Shown: one piece after another, positions 48,277 through 59,437 of the stretch
How the letters are laid out: each line of letters opens with the position of its first letter
How positions within the stretch are numbered: position 1 is the stretch's first letter
Assembly (NCBI GenBank): GCA_029959085.1
Contig: JARWIR010000039.1
Coordinates: 248,001 to 312,000, forward strand
Reading direction: 5' to 3'
Length of the DNA stretch: 64,000 nucleotides
Source: Nemophila menziesii
Lineage: Eukaryota > Streptophyta > Magnoliopsida > Boraginales > Hydrophyllaceae
Program-made: the position numbers and the translations under genes
Notes under the pieces: generated by a model
Database searches by the model: none
What the model was told of the DNA's origin: nothing
Seen by the model: the letters and a program-made list of their open reading frames with translations, nothing else

Positions 48277-48797
48277 TCATATAAGTGCATCATCAAGGCA
48301 ATCTGCAAATTCTAAAGCTCCATTTTCAAGCTCATCACAGTTGAGCCTATCTTGAATCTTCAGAATCTCATTAAAGTCTCCAAGTACACAAACTCTATCT
48401 CTCTCATGATCCTTACTCCATTGCACAATATCAGTCCATAAGCTCCTTCTGTCTTTATCATCATTAAAGGCATATACTATAGCTATATAGTATATATCCT
48501 TATTTTCATTAGATTCCATCTCAATAAAAATTGCTTGAGCAGTCTCTTTAAGCAGATTAACTTTTACATAGTTCTTGTCCCACAAAATCCATATTCTACC
48601 CGAGTCATCCTTTTGTAGTTGTGAATCATCTCTAAGTGTGAGAAATGGGATTTTATTATAGCAGATACATTACTAACTTTAACTTTTGTTTCTAGTAGTC
48701 CAACTAAGTTGACTTTATTATTTACTAGAAAGTCTTTAACATCTAATTGACGCAAGACATTATTCAAACCTCTTACATTCCATGTAGCTACAATCAT
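48277..48797 (-). pseudogene. LINE ORF2, AP-type endonuclease
   Basis: Starts MIVATWNVRGLN, then LLETKV (metal-binding Glu), a frameshift near 48580, IVYAFNDDKDR and CVLGDFNEIL (catalytic D-N). The final SDH motif is readable in the following part (TSDHCALKIEFG near 48120-48140). A stop at 48277 and other changes separate it from the RT frame. Confidence 0.88.
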
Positions 48798-49048
48798 ATG
48801 TTTGGAGGTCTTGTTATTTCATTACCTCCTTCATGATTTATAAATTAAAGGACATTTCTATCTATATTGTCTTCATCAGTTTGCAAGTCTTTATACTTGT
48901 TATTAGTTTATATAACTGAATTGTTGACTCTTGCACTAGTTTCACCTTAATGTGTTACTTGTTTTCCTCGCGCATTTTTCCATTCGTTTTCTTTATCATC
49001 GGATTTCCTTTGATCATTAGTTTAAATACATTTAGGCCTCCATACTTT

Positions 49049-49960
49049 CTAAATGTTATTGCATTTAGCTTCTATGTGACCAAATTTATTACACTTCAAG
49101 CATAAGATCGGTTTCCAGTCGTATTCAACTTTGACCTCATGTAAATCTTCTTTACCCACATCAACATACACTGTTTCACGTAACTCTTCTATAGTATCAA
49201 TCTCTACACATACTCTTGCATATCCTAACCTTGTTTTCGACTCTGTAATCGAATCCATCTGCAAAGGGACTCCAATTCCACTTGCAACATAACTTAGACC
49301 GCGTTGTGTCCATAAATTCATAGGTACGTTTATAAGTTTAGCCCATACCGGAATTCTTGTAACATCTATAGCTTCAAAATGAATATTAGGTGGCCAAGGT
49401 CTTAGTAACATAGGTTTACCATTTATGTGCCAAAATTGTTCCATAGCTTTGTCACAATTTTGCTGATTCTCAAACTTGAAACATATAGTCCTTTTCCACT
49501 TGATTTTACCTCGACTTTCCCTAACTTCTTCCATTGAAATTTAACGAAATTGGTAATAGCATAGAAGTTTGGAGGGTTATCGAGAAATTGACCTACGAGA
49601 CAATTAACCCATTGTTCATCTCCTTCATCAAACACATCCTTAGGTGGTTTAATAACTTTCTTCGTTCCTTATTTTTCTGGCAAGTGAAAATCAAGCTTGA
49701 AGGTCTTGTCAACTCCTTTTTCTAAGAGAGTTGACCACATAGTAGGCTCCTTGTTGATACTTTGTTCCGGTGTCTCTTCTACCACTTGTATCGGAGTGTT
49801 AACCGGAGTTTGAGGTTCAGATATTTGAGTCGGTGATTGAGCTTCTACTGATTTTTGAGTTTTAGATCCCTCACCGACTTCATTTGCTTCATTCGGAACA
49901 CTCGGAGAGAAGATTTCCCTTGTGATGTTGCTATATTTCGTCTTTGTTCATGGGATCGAC
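49049..49960 (-). pseudogene. LINE ORF1 (DUF4283 and CCHC zinc knuckle)
   Basis: 49423-49635 reads WVNCLVGQFLDNPPNF and NFVKFQWKKLG, the start of DUF4283. A frameshift leads to 49049-49534 with FKFENQQNCDKAMEQFW, KPMLLRPWPPN, VWAKLINVPMNLWT and the knuckle CLKCNKFGHIEAKC (CX2CX4HX4C) just before the stop. This is the standard plant L1 ORF1 RNA-binding protein. The N-terminal part up to about 49960 is readable only in pieces. Confidence 0.85.
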
Positions 49961-50328
49961 TTTCCATTTTGATATACTTTGTGCGAGTTTATCATTTTAG
50001 TCATTCTGAGATATGAACACGAGAGAGGTGAAGGTTGATGGTGGGAATATTTGTTTAAGTGGTGGTCGGTTGACTGGGTAAGAAAGAATGGATAATGTTT
50101 TTTATGAATTTGACCTAGTGATAGATCCCAGATTTTGGGATAAACACCAAATCAGAAAAAAGAGAAAGCAAAAAAGGTGTTTTTATGGATAAAAGTGGTG
50201 TTAAAAAGAAAAAATCTAGTGGAATAAAAGTTAGGTGGGATGAATGGCTGGAGAGGATTTTTTCTAGTGTTGACTCTCATTTGACTAAAACTTGCTGTTT
50301 TTAAAACATATTAACTTTTTTTTTTGAA

Positions 50329-50343
50329 ACACTAAGAAGGTTT
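50329..50343. repeat. LINE target-site duplication, right copy
   Basis: acactaagaaggttt, identical to 44976-44990; the DMC1 intron resumes here. Confidence 0.92.
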
Positions 50344-51146
50344 GATTTATGTAAATGTTTGGTTGTTACATTTTTATTAGCACTAAGTGAGCTTTACTTT
50401 TTTTCTTAAATGAGTATTTGAAGTTGTGTTGATTGAAATATGAAATTAAAAATAATGATTTTATTTGATACAGAGGAAGGATGTGGTTCATATTACAACA
50501 GGATGTCATGCTTTAGATAAACTGTTCAGAGGTAAATAAAATGTAAAATATGCTTCTCTTTGTGCTTTATATTGATATTAATCTTAATTTTTTATCTGTG
50601 AAGGTGGAATCATAAGTCTATCAATAACTGAAGCTTTTGGTGAATCTTAATCTCCAGCTCTCTAATCTTATTGTTTGGTTCAGGTCAGGAAAAACACGGC
50701 TTGCTCACACACTATGTGTTTCAACCAAGGTTTTGTATCTCTTATTCTTATACACAAATAGATAAAGGGTAGATATTCTTAGCTTTGATTGTATTTTAAT
50801 GAAGGGTGGAAATGGAAAGGTTGCTTATATTGATACTGAAAGAACTTAGTATCCTTGTTTTAAGTTTTTTATATACTCAAATTCAGAATAAACCACGTTT
50901 TCCTTTAACTAAAAATTGCCTTTTTAGCCGACTTGATCGTATAGTCCCAATTGCTGAAAGATTTGGAATGTAACCGGAAGCTATACTTGATCATGTAAAT
51001 ACTTTCCATTTTTTCATATACTTATTTTCATAAAATAATTGTTTAATTTAAAGATCATATATGCACGTGCTTACACTTATGAGCATCAATACAACTTACT
51101 TCTTGGCTTAGCAGCAAAAATGTCTGAAGAACCTTTCAGACTTTTG

Positions 51147-51785
51147 GTAAGCAATTAGATCGTATTTATGCTCTTCAAAATTTTGAACTTTCAGGTTCGA
51201 GAAGAAGGTAAAAGGGTTGGTCTAAAAATGAAGGTACAGACGGCTGAGAAGCAATGGTACATGAACAATTTTTGTATTGAAACTAGAAGAAATACCCAAA
51301 TGGTCCCTAAACTATAGGCTAGTTATCCATTAAGTCCTTGTGCTTTTAAATTTTTTTAAATGGTCCTCGAACTATAGAAACTTGGTGCAGTATGTGCACG
51401 GTATAAGGATGTATAGTGCAATTTTGCATGATATAGGGACTTATAATGCAATTAACTCAAAAGAAGCACCATTTATTGCTCCACTTCTGATTTTCAGATT
51501 TAAATTACATTACAGGTTGATCCAAGATTTTATATGGAATAGAAATGTATTGGAGGATCTTATTGAAAATAAGGTATGAAAGATTTGTCTCGAAAAGAAT
51601 AAGATTAAATTATCTTTTTATCAAAGTCACGAAGATGCTTAACACTCAAAATTCTTTCATTTTTATTTAATTGTATTATCTTCTAAGAATCTTTTTGTAT
51701 ATTTTCATCTTGGGTTTCTTTGTTTTTTCCAAAAACTAAATATTTCCGAGTTACTACAATTTTTTAACCTTTTCTTTTACTCTAG
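51147..51785. other. Linker between DMC1 and SMC5 fragments
   Basis: No gene was named. A short readable piece (EEGKRVGLKMKVQTAEKQWY at about 51200-51258) preceded by an acceptor-like tttcag may be another captured exon. Around 51295-51470 there are paired words (tggtccctaaactat, tggtcctcgaactat, agggacttataatgcaat) typical of small decayed inverted-repeat elements. Confidence 0.4.
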
Positions 51786-52340
51786 GAAGCATTAAATGCG
51801 CAAATTTGTGAGCTGGTGAAAATGCACGAGAAATAAGGTCGTGAAAGTAAAAAAAAAGTAACAGAATAATAATATGGTGCGGCAGTGTATGAACAGGTTA
51901 GTGATTTTTTTATTCATTTTTTGTATTTAGACTAATTAATTTGTGTATTTAATTTATTAGATTAAAAGAAATGGAAAGCACAAAGCAAAATCGTTTACAA
52001 GCTTTACAAATATTTGGAGCGGATAAAATATTCAAAGCTTATAATTGTGTACAAGAGCATGAACATGAGTTTAAAAAGGAGGTTTATGGTTCAGTTTTAG
52101 TTGAGGTAATTATATTTTAATTAAAAATCATTTCTTTTTGTAACTTAACACACTTAATCCTAGGTTAATGTTTCAAATCGGAATCACGTGGACTATTTAG
52201 AGGGTCAAGTTGTTTTTTACATATGGAAGGTACTTACTTTTTCAACCCTAGGTCCCTCAAATTATTATTAAATATCTTTTTTTCACCTCAAATTTGTTTT
52301 ATTTAGGCTTTTATAATCCAAGATTCAGCTGATCGTTTTT
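51786..52340 (+). pseudogene. SMC5: SMC5 gene fragment (hinge-proximal exons)
   Basis: Exon remnants: EALNAQICELVKMHEK (51786-51896, with stops), LKEMESTKQNRLQALQIFGA and DKIFKAYNCVQEHEHEFKKE followed by VYGSVLVE (51961-52105), VNVSNRNHVDYLEGQ, FYIWK (52164-52229), and AFIIQDSADR (52307 to about 52336). The order and the block HEFKKEVYGxVLxEVNVSNR match plant SMC5, a subunit of the SMC5/6 DNA-repair complex. Introns with GT/AG borders are retained. ATPase head domains are absent, so this is an internal gene fragment. It is collinear with the DMC1 fragment 640 bp upstream. Confidence 0.8.
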
Positions 52341-52590
52341 GAATGTGTGTTTTTGTGTTTCTAATGTTTTCTTCGTTAAATATAGGAAGAGATTGTGATA
52401 ATAGTGTCGAAATTTATCTTCTTTTAACATTTTGAAAAATAAAACTTTTGACCCTGTAGAAAAATATATATTATTGCACTATCCCCCCCCACAGGGACCT
52501 AAGTGCAATTATCTAGATATTTATTTTTTTGTTAATGTATTATTTTGTAGGCTGCTTTGATGCTACCTGTTGACCTATTGCAAGTATCAA

Positions 52591-52860
52591 TAGCCGACTC
52601 TAAATTGGAAGAAAGCTGGGAAAGGAGGTCTCACTAACCGACTCTTTTGGAGGGGAGCTGGGAAAGAAGGTCTCAATAGCCGACTCTTTTGAAGGGGAGC
52701 TGGGAAAGGAGGCTGCAATAGCCGACTCTAATTTGGAAGAAAGTTGGGAAAGGAGGTCGTAATAGCCGACTCTTTTGAAGTGGAGCTGGGAAAGGAGGTC
52801 GTAATAGCCGACTCTTTTTGGATGGCAGCTGAGAAACGGGGTCTCAATAGCCGACTATCC
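52591..52860. repeat. 42-44 bp minisatellite
   Basis: tagccgactc (or taaccgactc) starts at 52591, 52635, 52677, 52719, 52763, 52805 and 52848 (last partial), each followed by a gagctgggaaaggaggtc-like core. Copies differ at several positions. It starts soon after the SMC5 fragment. Confidence 0.92.
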
Positions 52861-54140
52861 TATCAAAATGTAGTCATAACATTGGCAACACGAGTATAGG
52901 CCACTATGGGATAAAGTGCAGACAAAGATAAGCCAACGTTTTGAAAGGGTCGTCTAAAGGTCAAAACGAAGTCGGCAAAAAAGGATTTTCTTGTTGTGGA
53001 ATAAGTTGATTGACCTATCAACTAAAAAATTGATAATTCACTACACTATGCATATCACTCACATATATCCACTTTCGACTAAACTGAGCTCACATGTTGC
53101 AGGGTCTCGGCCCTATCAACTAGAAATAGATCAGGTGATGTAGATTGCATAGAATATAGATTCAGATACAGAGATAAATATTAGGAGAGGAGTAGACAGA
53201 ATCAACTGGAGAGATTGTTGAACAAGGCTTTTCAAAATATGGACAAAATATGGGAGGACTCCTAGCTAGCCTTGGTAAAACTTAATTATGATCAAAGACT
53301 TTGACTATAAATATGGTTGAACATTTCAATATGCAGGTATCTAATTTTTTTCACATCTTGACTTTCGTTTTTATCACATGTATATTGTATTCTTCGCATA
53401 TCCATGATTTGCACATCGTTGAGGAGAACATTTCATATTGTTAGCAATAGATTGAGCTTCAAAATTTCATATGGACACTTCTGTAGAGAGCGTTGGCGGC
53501 AAGGAGAATACACATTCTAGTCGACCATTGTCGGCCCAGATCCATTGTTCCACTCGGGTCAATTTCTGTTGCAAGTTAACATGGTCTATGACCGAAAAAC
53601 ACTTTTTCAGGTAGAAAGACTATCAATTAATATTAATGTACACCAAGCCCTCATTGGTTCACCAAAATATCATTAAGGGTCTGTAGTGCATTAGAACAAT
53701 AACATAATGTTATGTGGTTCTGAAGTTCATGCACACAAAATCCACGTTCATATATCTATTACTTTTTCCAAATTAATGGATTATAAAAGTTACCCCCTCT
53801 TTTTACAAATTATTTATCTATTATTTTTCCTATTTGTTATTTTTATAATAATAATATAATAACTATTTCCCCTTATTTAAGAAGTGGGATTGAGTCTATT
53901 TTTAGATCAATAACAATTTACCTATACTTTAATAAATACAAATATATATAAACTAATTTAACACACAACTTGATTTTTTTATTTACATTAACTGAAATTT
54001 TCCTTACCAATGTCAACTAAATTAACTTCCATATGTTTATCTCTATTAGCTTAATATTTTAATAATTATTATTAAATATTAAATGACAACATTCACCAAT
54101 CCCAAACCTCCTCCCCCTACTAAATAATTTACTTTGCCAC
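52861..54140. other. Intergenic stretch, no recognised gene
   Basis: AT-rich DNA with no coding recognised. At 52970-52998 it reads gtcggcaaaaaaggattttc then ttgttgtg, which resembles a CACTA-type 3' end (reverse complement CACAACAAGAAAATCC), but no matching 5' end was found. Confidence 0.45.
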
Positions 54141-57100
54141 TGATGTCTCTCTTTTTGTGATGGAGTAATCCATTCACGAGACATTATTTCGGAAGTTTAT
54201 TGGGTTTAAGTGTGGGATTATTCCATGTTATTTGCTATATTACACTTTTACTTCTAGTTTTGGACATATTACTATTTTTATAGCTTTTGTGCGTTAATTG
54301 TGTGTTAAGTGTGTAGTTTTTAGGTACATGCTTGATACAAGGTTCCAAGATGAGGAGAAGAAGTCAACGAGTCAAGAGAAACCCCAATTCAACGCGGAAA
54401 ATGAGCTTGGAGCCACTTTACGAAGTCAGAGTGTTCATCAAAGAAGTCTTTTCACCTTAGTTTTTCAGTCACTACGAGTTATTGGTGAGAGCTATGGACC
54501 TGATACATTTTTATTTAGAAATAACTTGAAGTCAGGGTCGTTCCGTAAGTGACAAAGTCAATTCGGAGTTTAGATGGAGAAGGTATGTCAGTTGCATCCT
54601 TTGTGGTTCGAACCAGAAATCTGGTTAAGTAAAACAGGTTGGGCCCCTTCCAAACCTAATTTATCAAGTCTAAAGGGAGCCCAAACATTTTTAGAAGTTG
54701 TATAAGCTATTTTTCCCGCCCCTACACAAGATTTTATCTAAGAGATAAGTGTTAGAACCATGGAAGAGAAGAACAAGGGTTTGTCTATGAACCCAGCCAT
54801 TCTACCTCAACCATTCACCATCGTCATCAACAGTGATATCTATTTATTTTCAGTTTTTAACATGATTATGTTCTTAGTTTTCATTAGTTTATCTTTTATT
54901 ATTTTATCTTTAATTAGTTTTTCCATTAGTATGAGCTAAATCTTATTGCTTGAGGAAGTTATTGTAAGACGTCGTATTTAGCCTTTTGATTAAGTTATTG
55001 CATTTGGGATATCAATTTGATATTTAATTGATTTGGATTTATTTTATTATTCCATTGTTTATGTATTTGTCGTAAATACTCATGTGCTCTGGTCAGGTGG
55101 AAGGTAGATATCTGGTGTGGCCTAAGGTGTGATAAAATAATGATATAAATAAGTGCAAATACACACCCTAAACTAACACTGAACTGCAAGTATTACAGGA
55201 CGTATGCAAGTTTTAATGATAAGAAGATTCGTTCCTCAGGGACTGACGAAAGTTAGAGAGAACTTATGCAAATTATCAAGTGCAGATATAAAAGATAGAA
55301 AAGATAATACGCAAAGAAAGAAAGAAAGATAGACAAATATTTATTTGGTTTTTCAATAATAAAACTAAACTAATAAACTAAAAACAGAAAATAAATAAAA
55401 TCAAAGGAAAGAAGATAGTATGAAAGATATAGCTTAGGTCTTACTAGTACGCACTAATCCTTCTAATTCTATCTATTAGATCTAATTTATAAGGGAGAAT
55501 ATTAGCTCTTGGTATACTTAGTCAGGATTCTAAATTCCCATACCTTAGACCTTGAGCGACTAAGGGGGCTACGGCACAACCAAGACAAGGACTCAAATAG
55601 GGTTATCAAACGCCACTAAGGCCCTATCCAGCACACTACAATCAATTGGTGATATGGTGATTAAAACAAACCCTAATGACTATCTAGTTAGAAGCATGTT
55701 TTGTCAGAACTACTATCGACACTAGACGTTATGTGGTGGCTCAATAGTTAAACACCCTGTCAAGGAGACCATCTAACTACTATTAAGGTAATCATATACG
55801 CATGCATTCGCAAGGAAAACAATCATTAAATCAAAACACATAATCAAATATAAAGGTAAGTAGCTAATATCAGATTAAAACGTATAATTCCCAAAGAAAT
55901 TAGATAGAAGAATTAGAATTCATAGTTTATACATTATGCAAAACCTAAGCTAATAGAATTAATTCATACAAAGAAAAGAAGAGAAAAAAATTACAAAATA
56001 AGAGGTTGAAGGAGACATAGTTGTTGCACAGCTCCTTCCAGACTTCTTCTCTTGTGTTGCAGCTTCCTCTTGGCCTTAGGGTCTGGCCAGGGATGATTTT
56101 AGAGTGTTAAGAGGCTGTATTTATAGGTTATAGGAAGACCTAATTCGTTTTCTTGAAGGAGAAGGAAAGTAATGGACTCCTAGTCCAACTCAAATTCGTA
56201 TGGAAATAAAGATAAACACTGCTGGACTGTTTTGAGCATATCTTCTTCGTTATTGGTCGGTTTGAGCTCCATAAGATACCAAAAGAATCGCAACAGAATT
56301 ATCTTGACCCCTTACAAGGAAATCACCAGATTCGGCCTATTTCTTAGGTAAAAACGCCTATCTTTGGACGTGTACTACCGAAATTGGATTTAGGCAGCTT
56401 TTCCTTTTCCTATTTGAACTCAGTTTCCTTCTATCTCCAATTACCATGCAAATATCTTTCCATATCTTGTAGTATTTGACTTGGACTCTAATTAATCTCC
56501 ATAATTATCTTTAAAGCTTCACACTAAAAAAACAATTAAACCCAATATGCTCTAAAAATAATAATTCTACAAATCAAGACTCAAAATAGGAAAGTGCACT
56601 AAACTAAGCTAAGATCGACCTATAAACTAATAAATAAGCCTAAAATGATGTCTCTGAAGTATATTATATTATCACAAATGAGGAGACATCAATATCGTAA
56701 TTGAGTTAACACCCGGACAGAGGGCTTTAATTACAGAACTAGTACATCAGTGCCTAGTGTCTTGAACCGGTTGGTTCTTGCATGCTAGGTAGTCCATAGG
56801 GTTGGGGAAGTAATTTATTTGAAAATCGCAGGCGTGTAAGGTTGTGTGCTAAGATCACCCGCGCAGGGACTTAGAGTGCATTTGGATCCCAGCTAATATG
56901 AAGACAACCACTCGCCCTTACCAATAACAAGATTAATTGGAGACACAACCTATTACTATAAATTCCTCAAGCAAACATCTAATATAGTAAATCCTTTACT
57001 TTAATTACTTAGTTGTTTATCTTTAAGTCTATTTGTTAATAACCATTCTTTGTTCAATATTATTTGCATTTATTGTATCCTTAGTTGTTAATCATAACTA

Positions 57101-57199
57101 AAAACCAAACAAACATTTTCATCTTAGTATTTTGTTATTTCAATTATAAATTTTTGTGCATTTACACTAGAATAATAATCATTAATCATAATTACTCCC
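54141..57199 (+). mobile_element. LTR I: D-related LTR, interrupted by E and F
   Basis: Plus-strand LTR pieces 54141-55112 and 56692-57199 are homologous to the LTR of D (for example tgatgtctctc, gatacaaggttccaagat, gggccccttccaaacctaa). It starts with a 46-nt inverted-repeat block (54141-54186). Solo LTR E splits it, and F truncates it at 57199, where the D LTR suggests only about 130 bp of LTR remain. The continuation should lie beyond the window. Confidence 0.78.
55113..56691 (-). mobile_element. Solo LTR E (1579 bp, TSD ATATC)
   Basis: A single LTR, minus orientation (starts TGATGTCTCCTCATTTG at 56691, ends GCCACACCA at 55113), flanked by ATATC on both sides (55108-55112 and 56692-56696). 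The absence of internal sequence plus an intact TSD indicates LTR-LTR recombination. It has the 46-nt terminal hairpin (56646-56691), a TATA-like ctataaata (near 56130) and a leader hairpin at 55543-55565. Confidence 0.92.
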
Positions 57200-58974
57200 T
57201 GGTGGGTCCTAGGGTGTTATAAAATAAAGTGATAAATAAAGAGGAACCACTTAACCACAAGTGTACGATTGTCCCAAGTAATATATGATAATCAAGTTCG
57301 TTCTCAGGGACGGATTAGGTTCAACCCATATATTAATCAAGTACTAGGAATAATTGCTATACAGAAAATAAAAGATAATAATTTTTGTTTGGTTTTTGTA
57401 AATTAAAAGATACAAATAAAGTAAAGACTAAAATTAAATTAACAGAAAGGAAATAAAACAAATAAAAGACTAACTTCAGATAAGAGAGATACATGAGTCT
57501 CGCAAGGAATCCACTTAATCAATATAATCTATGTTATGTTTAAGGGTAGAATTGGAATTATAATATTAGTCGGGACTCTAATATCTCCTAACCCCCTGTC
57601 GGGTGGACCTAGAAGCTATCCTAAAGTATCATAAACACTTGTATGGTAGAATATGCCTCTTCGGATGATATGATTTTACCTCTTTAGCTATGTAACTAGT
57701 TAAGCTTGTCGGTCAATAACGGACATAACACGGGTATTACCTAGATCTGTATTCAAACCCCCATGTCGGATGATCACTTCGCCACTAAAGTGAATAGCCC
57801 GAATACTAACATCTAATTCTAGTTGTGCGGAAAAGAATTAGTAATGAAAACAAAGTAATAACCAATATATAAAACTCAATCTTATTTAAATCTAAACAAT
57901 CTCAAATTCAAAACATAGATTAATTAATTAAGGTTCATCCTTTTAATGCGATTCTCAAGTATAAAGAAATTTAGCTCATACGAAAATTAAAGACTAACAT
58001 AAAAGTAAAGGAATTCATGTTCAAAATACAAAAGATAAAATTAAAAACCTAAAGGGTAGGATGACTGCTGATGGAAGAACAGGATTCCTCCAGCACTTGC
58101 TTCTCCTTGCCTTCTTGCTCTGACTTGAAAACCTTAAGCCTCTTGTGTAATTCTCTGAAGTGTGTGAAAAGAGGAGGTTAAGGGGTGTATTTATAGGTGT
58201 TATGGAACCCTAGGTCGAATTTACTTGGAGTGGAAGACAAGTTAAGAACTCTTAAATTCGTAACCCTAAATTCTAGGAAAGGTAAGATTTTCCTACTGAT
58301 TTGATTTGGTCATATATTTTTCAATACTTATCCGTTTGAGAAGTTCCAATATATGAAACTGCTTGTCTTGGAAAGAGCTTTCTATTGGTGCAGACCACTC
58401 GTCCAAATTCCTATCCAATCGTAAGTTATGGACTGATCTTTAAAACGTGGCAGGAATTTCATATTCATAAGGTAGCTTTATCTTTTCTTTCTTTGTATAT
58501 ATCTTTCCTTAATCTTCTTATTTCCATGTAAATCTTCTTTCATTTACTTCTTTATCTTGACTTGGTCTCTAAGTAATTACCATTTATCTTTTATAGCTTC
58601 ACATTAAATAAATAATTAAACCGCATATGCTTTAAAAATAATAAATCAATAATTCAAGAAATAGAAATAGGAAAGTGCACTCTAAAAATAGAAACTCGAG
58701 TAAAAATTATTTCCTAACACTCTAAAATACACTAAGACTTTATTCTCACTTCCTCTCCTTGGATTGGTCTTTCATGAAATTCAAGAACCATTTAACTTTG
58801 CATTAAAAACAATCAATTTTACGCACAAAAGCTCAGATTCTGCAAATAGTTAATTTCCAAGGGGAGAAAGTGCAATATGATCAAATAAGCCTAAAAGTCT
58901 ATCAAATAAGTCATTTATTCACCTAAAATGATGTCTCCAAGGGGCTAATAATTAGAACAAATCGGGAGACATCA
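57200..58974 (-). repeat. Element F 3' LTR (1775 bp)
   Basis: Minus-orientation LTR close to those of A, starting TGATGTCTCCCGATTTG at 58974 and ending GACCCACCA at 57200. It carries the 46-nt hairpin (58929-58974), a leader hairpin (57585-57615, with one mismatch) and a TATA-like box near 58190. The left flank is CTCCC, the predicted TSD. Confidence 0.88.
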
Positions 58975-59437
58975 AGACCCCAAACTCAAACCTTTGTCGT
59001 CCCGACAAAGTAAAATAAAAACAAAGGATCTTTTAGGTGAATGCAGAAGGTAGAATCCAACTTAAAACAAATTTCATATAGTCTAATCTAGGAATTAATA
59101 TACACCTACACTTATCATGCAAAATCAAACACAAAACAATATCAATCCAAAATTAATTTGACATTGCTAGAAGGTTACACTTAGTACTTATCTCCAGATG
59201 GTGGCTATAGGGTGTTCCTCGATCTTTACTTGCTTTGAACGCTCCACTTAGCATATTCCCTATTAACTCACTGTGCATCTAGGAATCACGAGGTCTTTAC
59301 GGTTTTAGCGTAGGCTTAAGGACGATATCGTATGTATATTTGGTAAATTTGAAATGAGCTTTTGGCTCTCTCCTCACTTACCATCAACAAACTGTCCAAG
59401 AGCTTGAGTTTACACTTGAAAAACGTTCTCACTCAAC
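58975..59437 (-). mobile_element. Element F internal 3' end, cut by G
   Basis: Polypurine tract (minus GTTTGGGGTCT at 58975-58985), the conserved hairpin at 58992-59010, then sequence colinear with 21542-21990 of A up to cactcaac, where element G begins. The rest of F (5' LTR, gag, protease) must lie beyond G, outside the window. Confidence 0.85.

Larger units (their letters stand above)
44991..50328 (-). mobile_element. L1-type LINE, near full length (5.3 kb)
   Basis: Minus-strand non-LTR retrotransposon flanked by a 15-bp TSD. A short poly(A) appears as the T-run at 44988-44996. It encodes ORF1 (DUF4283 plus CCHC) and ORF2 (apurinic endonuclease, RT, zf-RVT-like C-terminus), all broken by a few frameshifts and stops. 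It probably retains its 5' end (about 50328). It landed in the DMC1 fragment after that fragment was already here. Confidence 0.93.
44889..51146 (+). pseudogene. DMC1: DMC1 (meiotic RecA-type recombinase) fragment, split by a LINE
   Basis: Exon remnants in order: [20 protein letters not shown] and NGLMMHTKK (44889-44987), RKDVVHITTGCHALDKLF (50474-50531), SITEAFGES (50605-50650), SGKTRLAHTLCVSTK (50684-50729, Walker A region), GGNGKVAYIDTER (50805-50848), RLDRIVPIAERFGM then a stop (50928-50994) and [20 protein letters not shown] followed by [11 protein letters not shown] (51054-51146). This is the order of plant DMC1. Expected exons encoding NLTGIKGL and the segment before RKSVV are absent, the N-terminus and Walker B region are missing, and stops and indels are present. 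A 5.3-kb LINE sits in the intron after the MMHTKK exon. Confidence 0.9.

Noticed and set aside
55113..56691. E (and H at 61681-63244) as ends of complete elements
   Set aside because: Each has a matching TSD directly on both sides of a single LTR, so they are solo LTRs.
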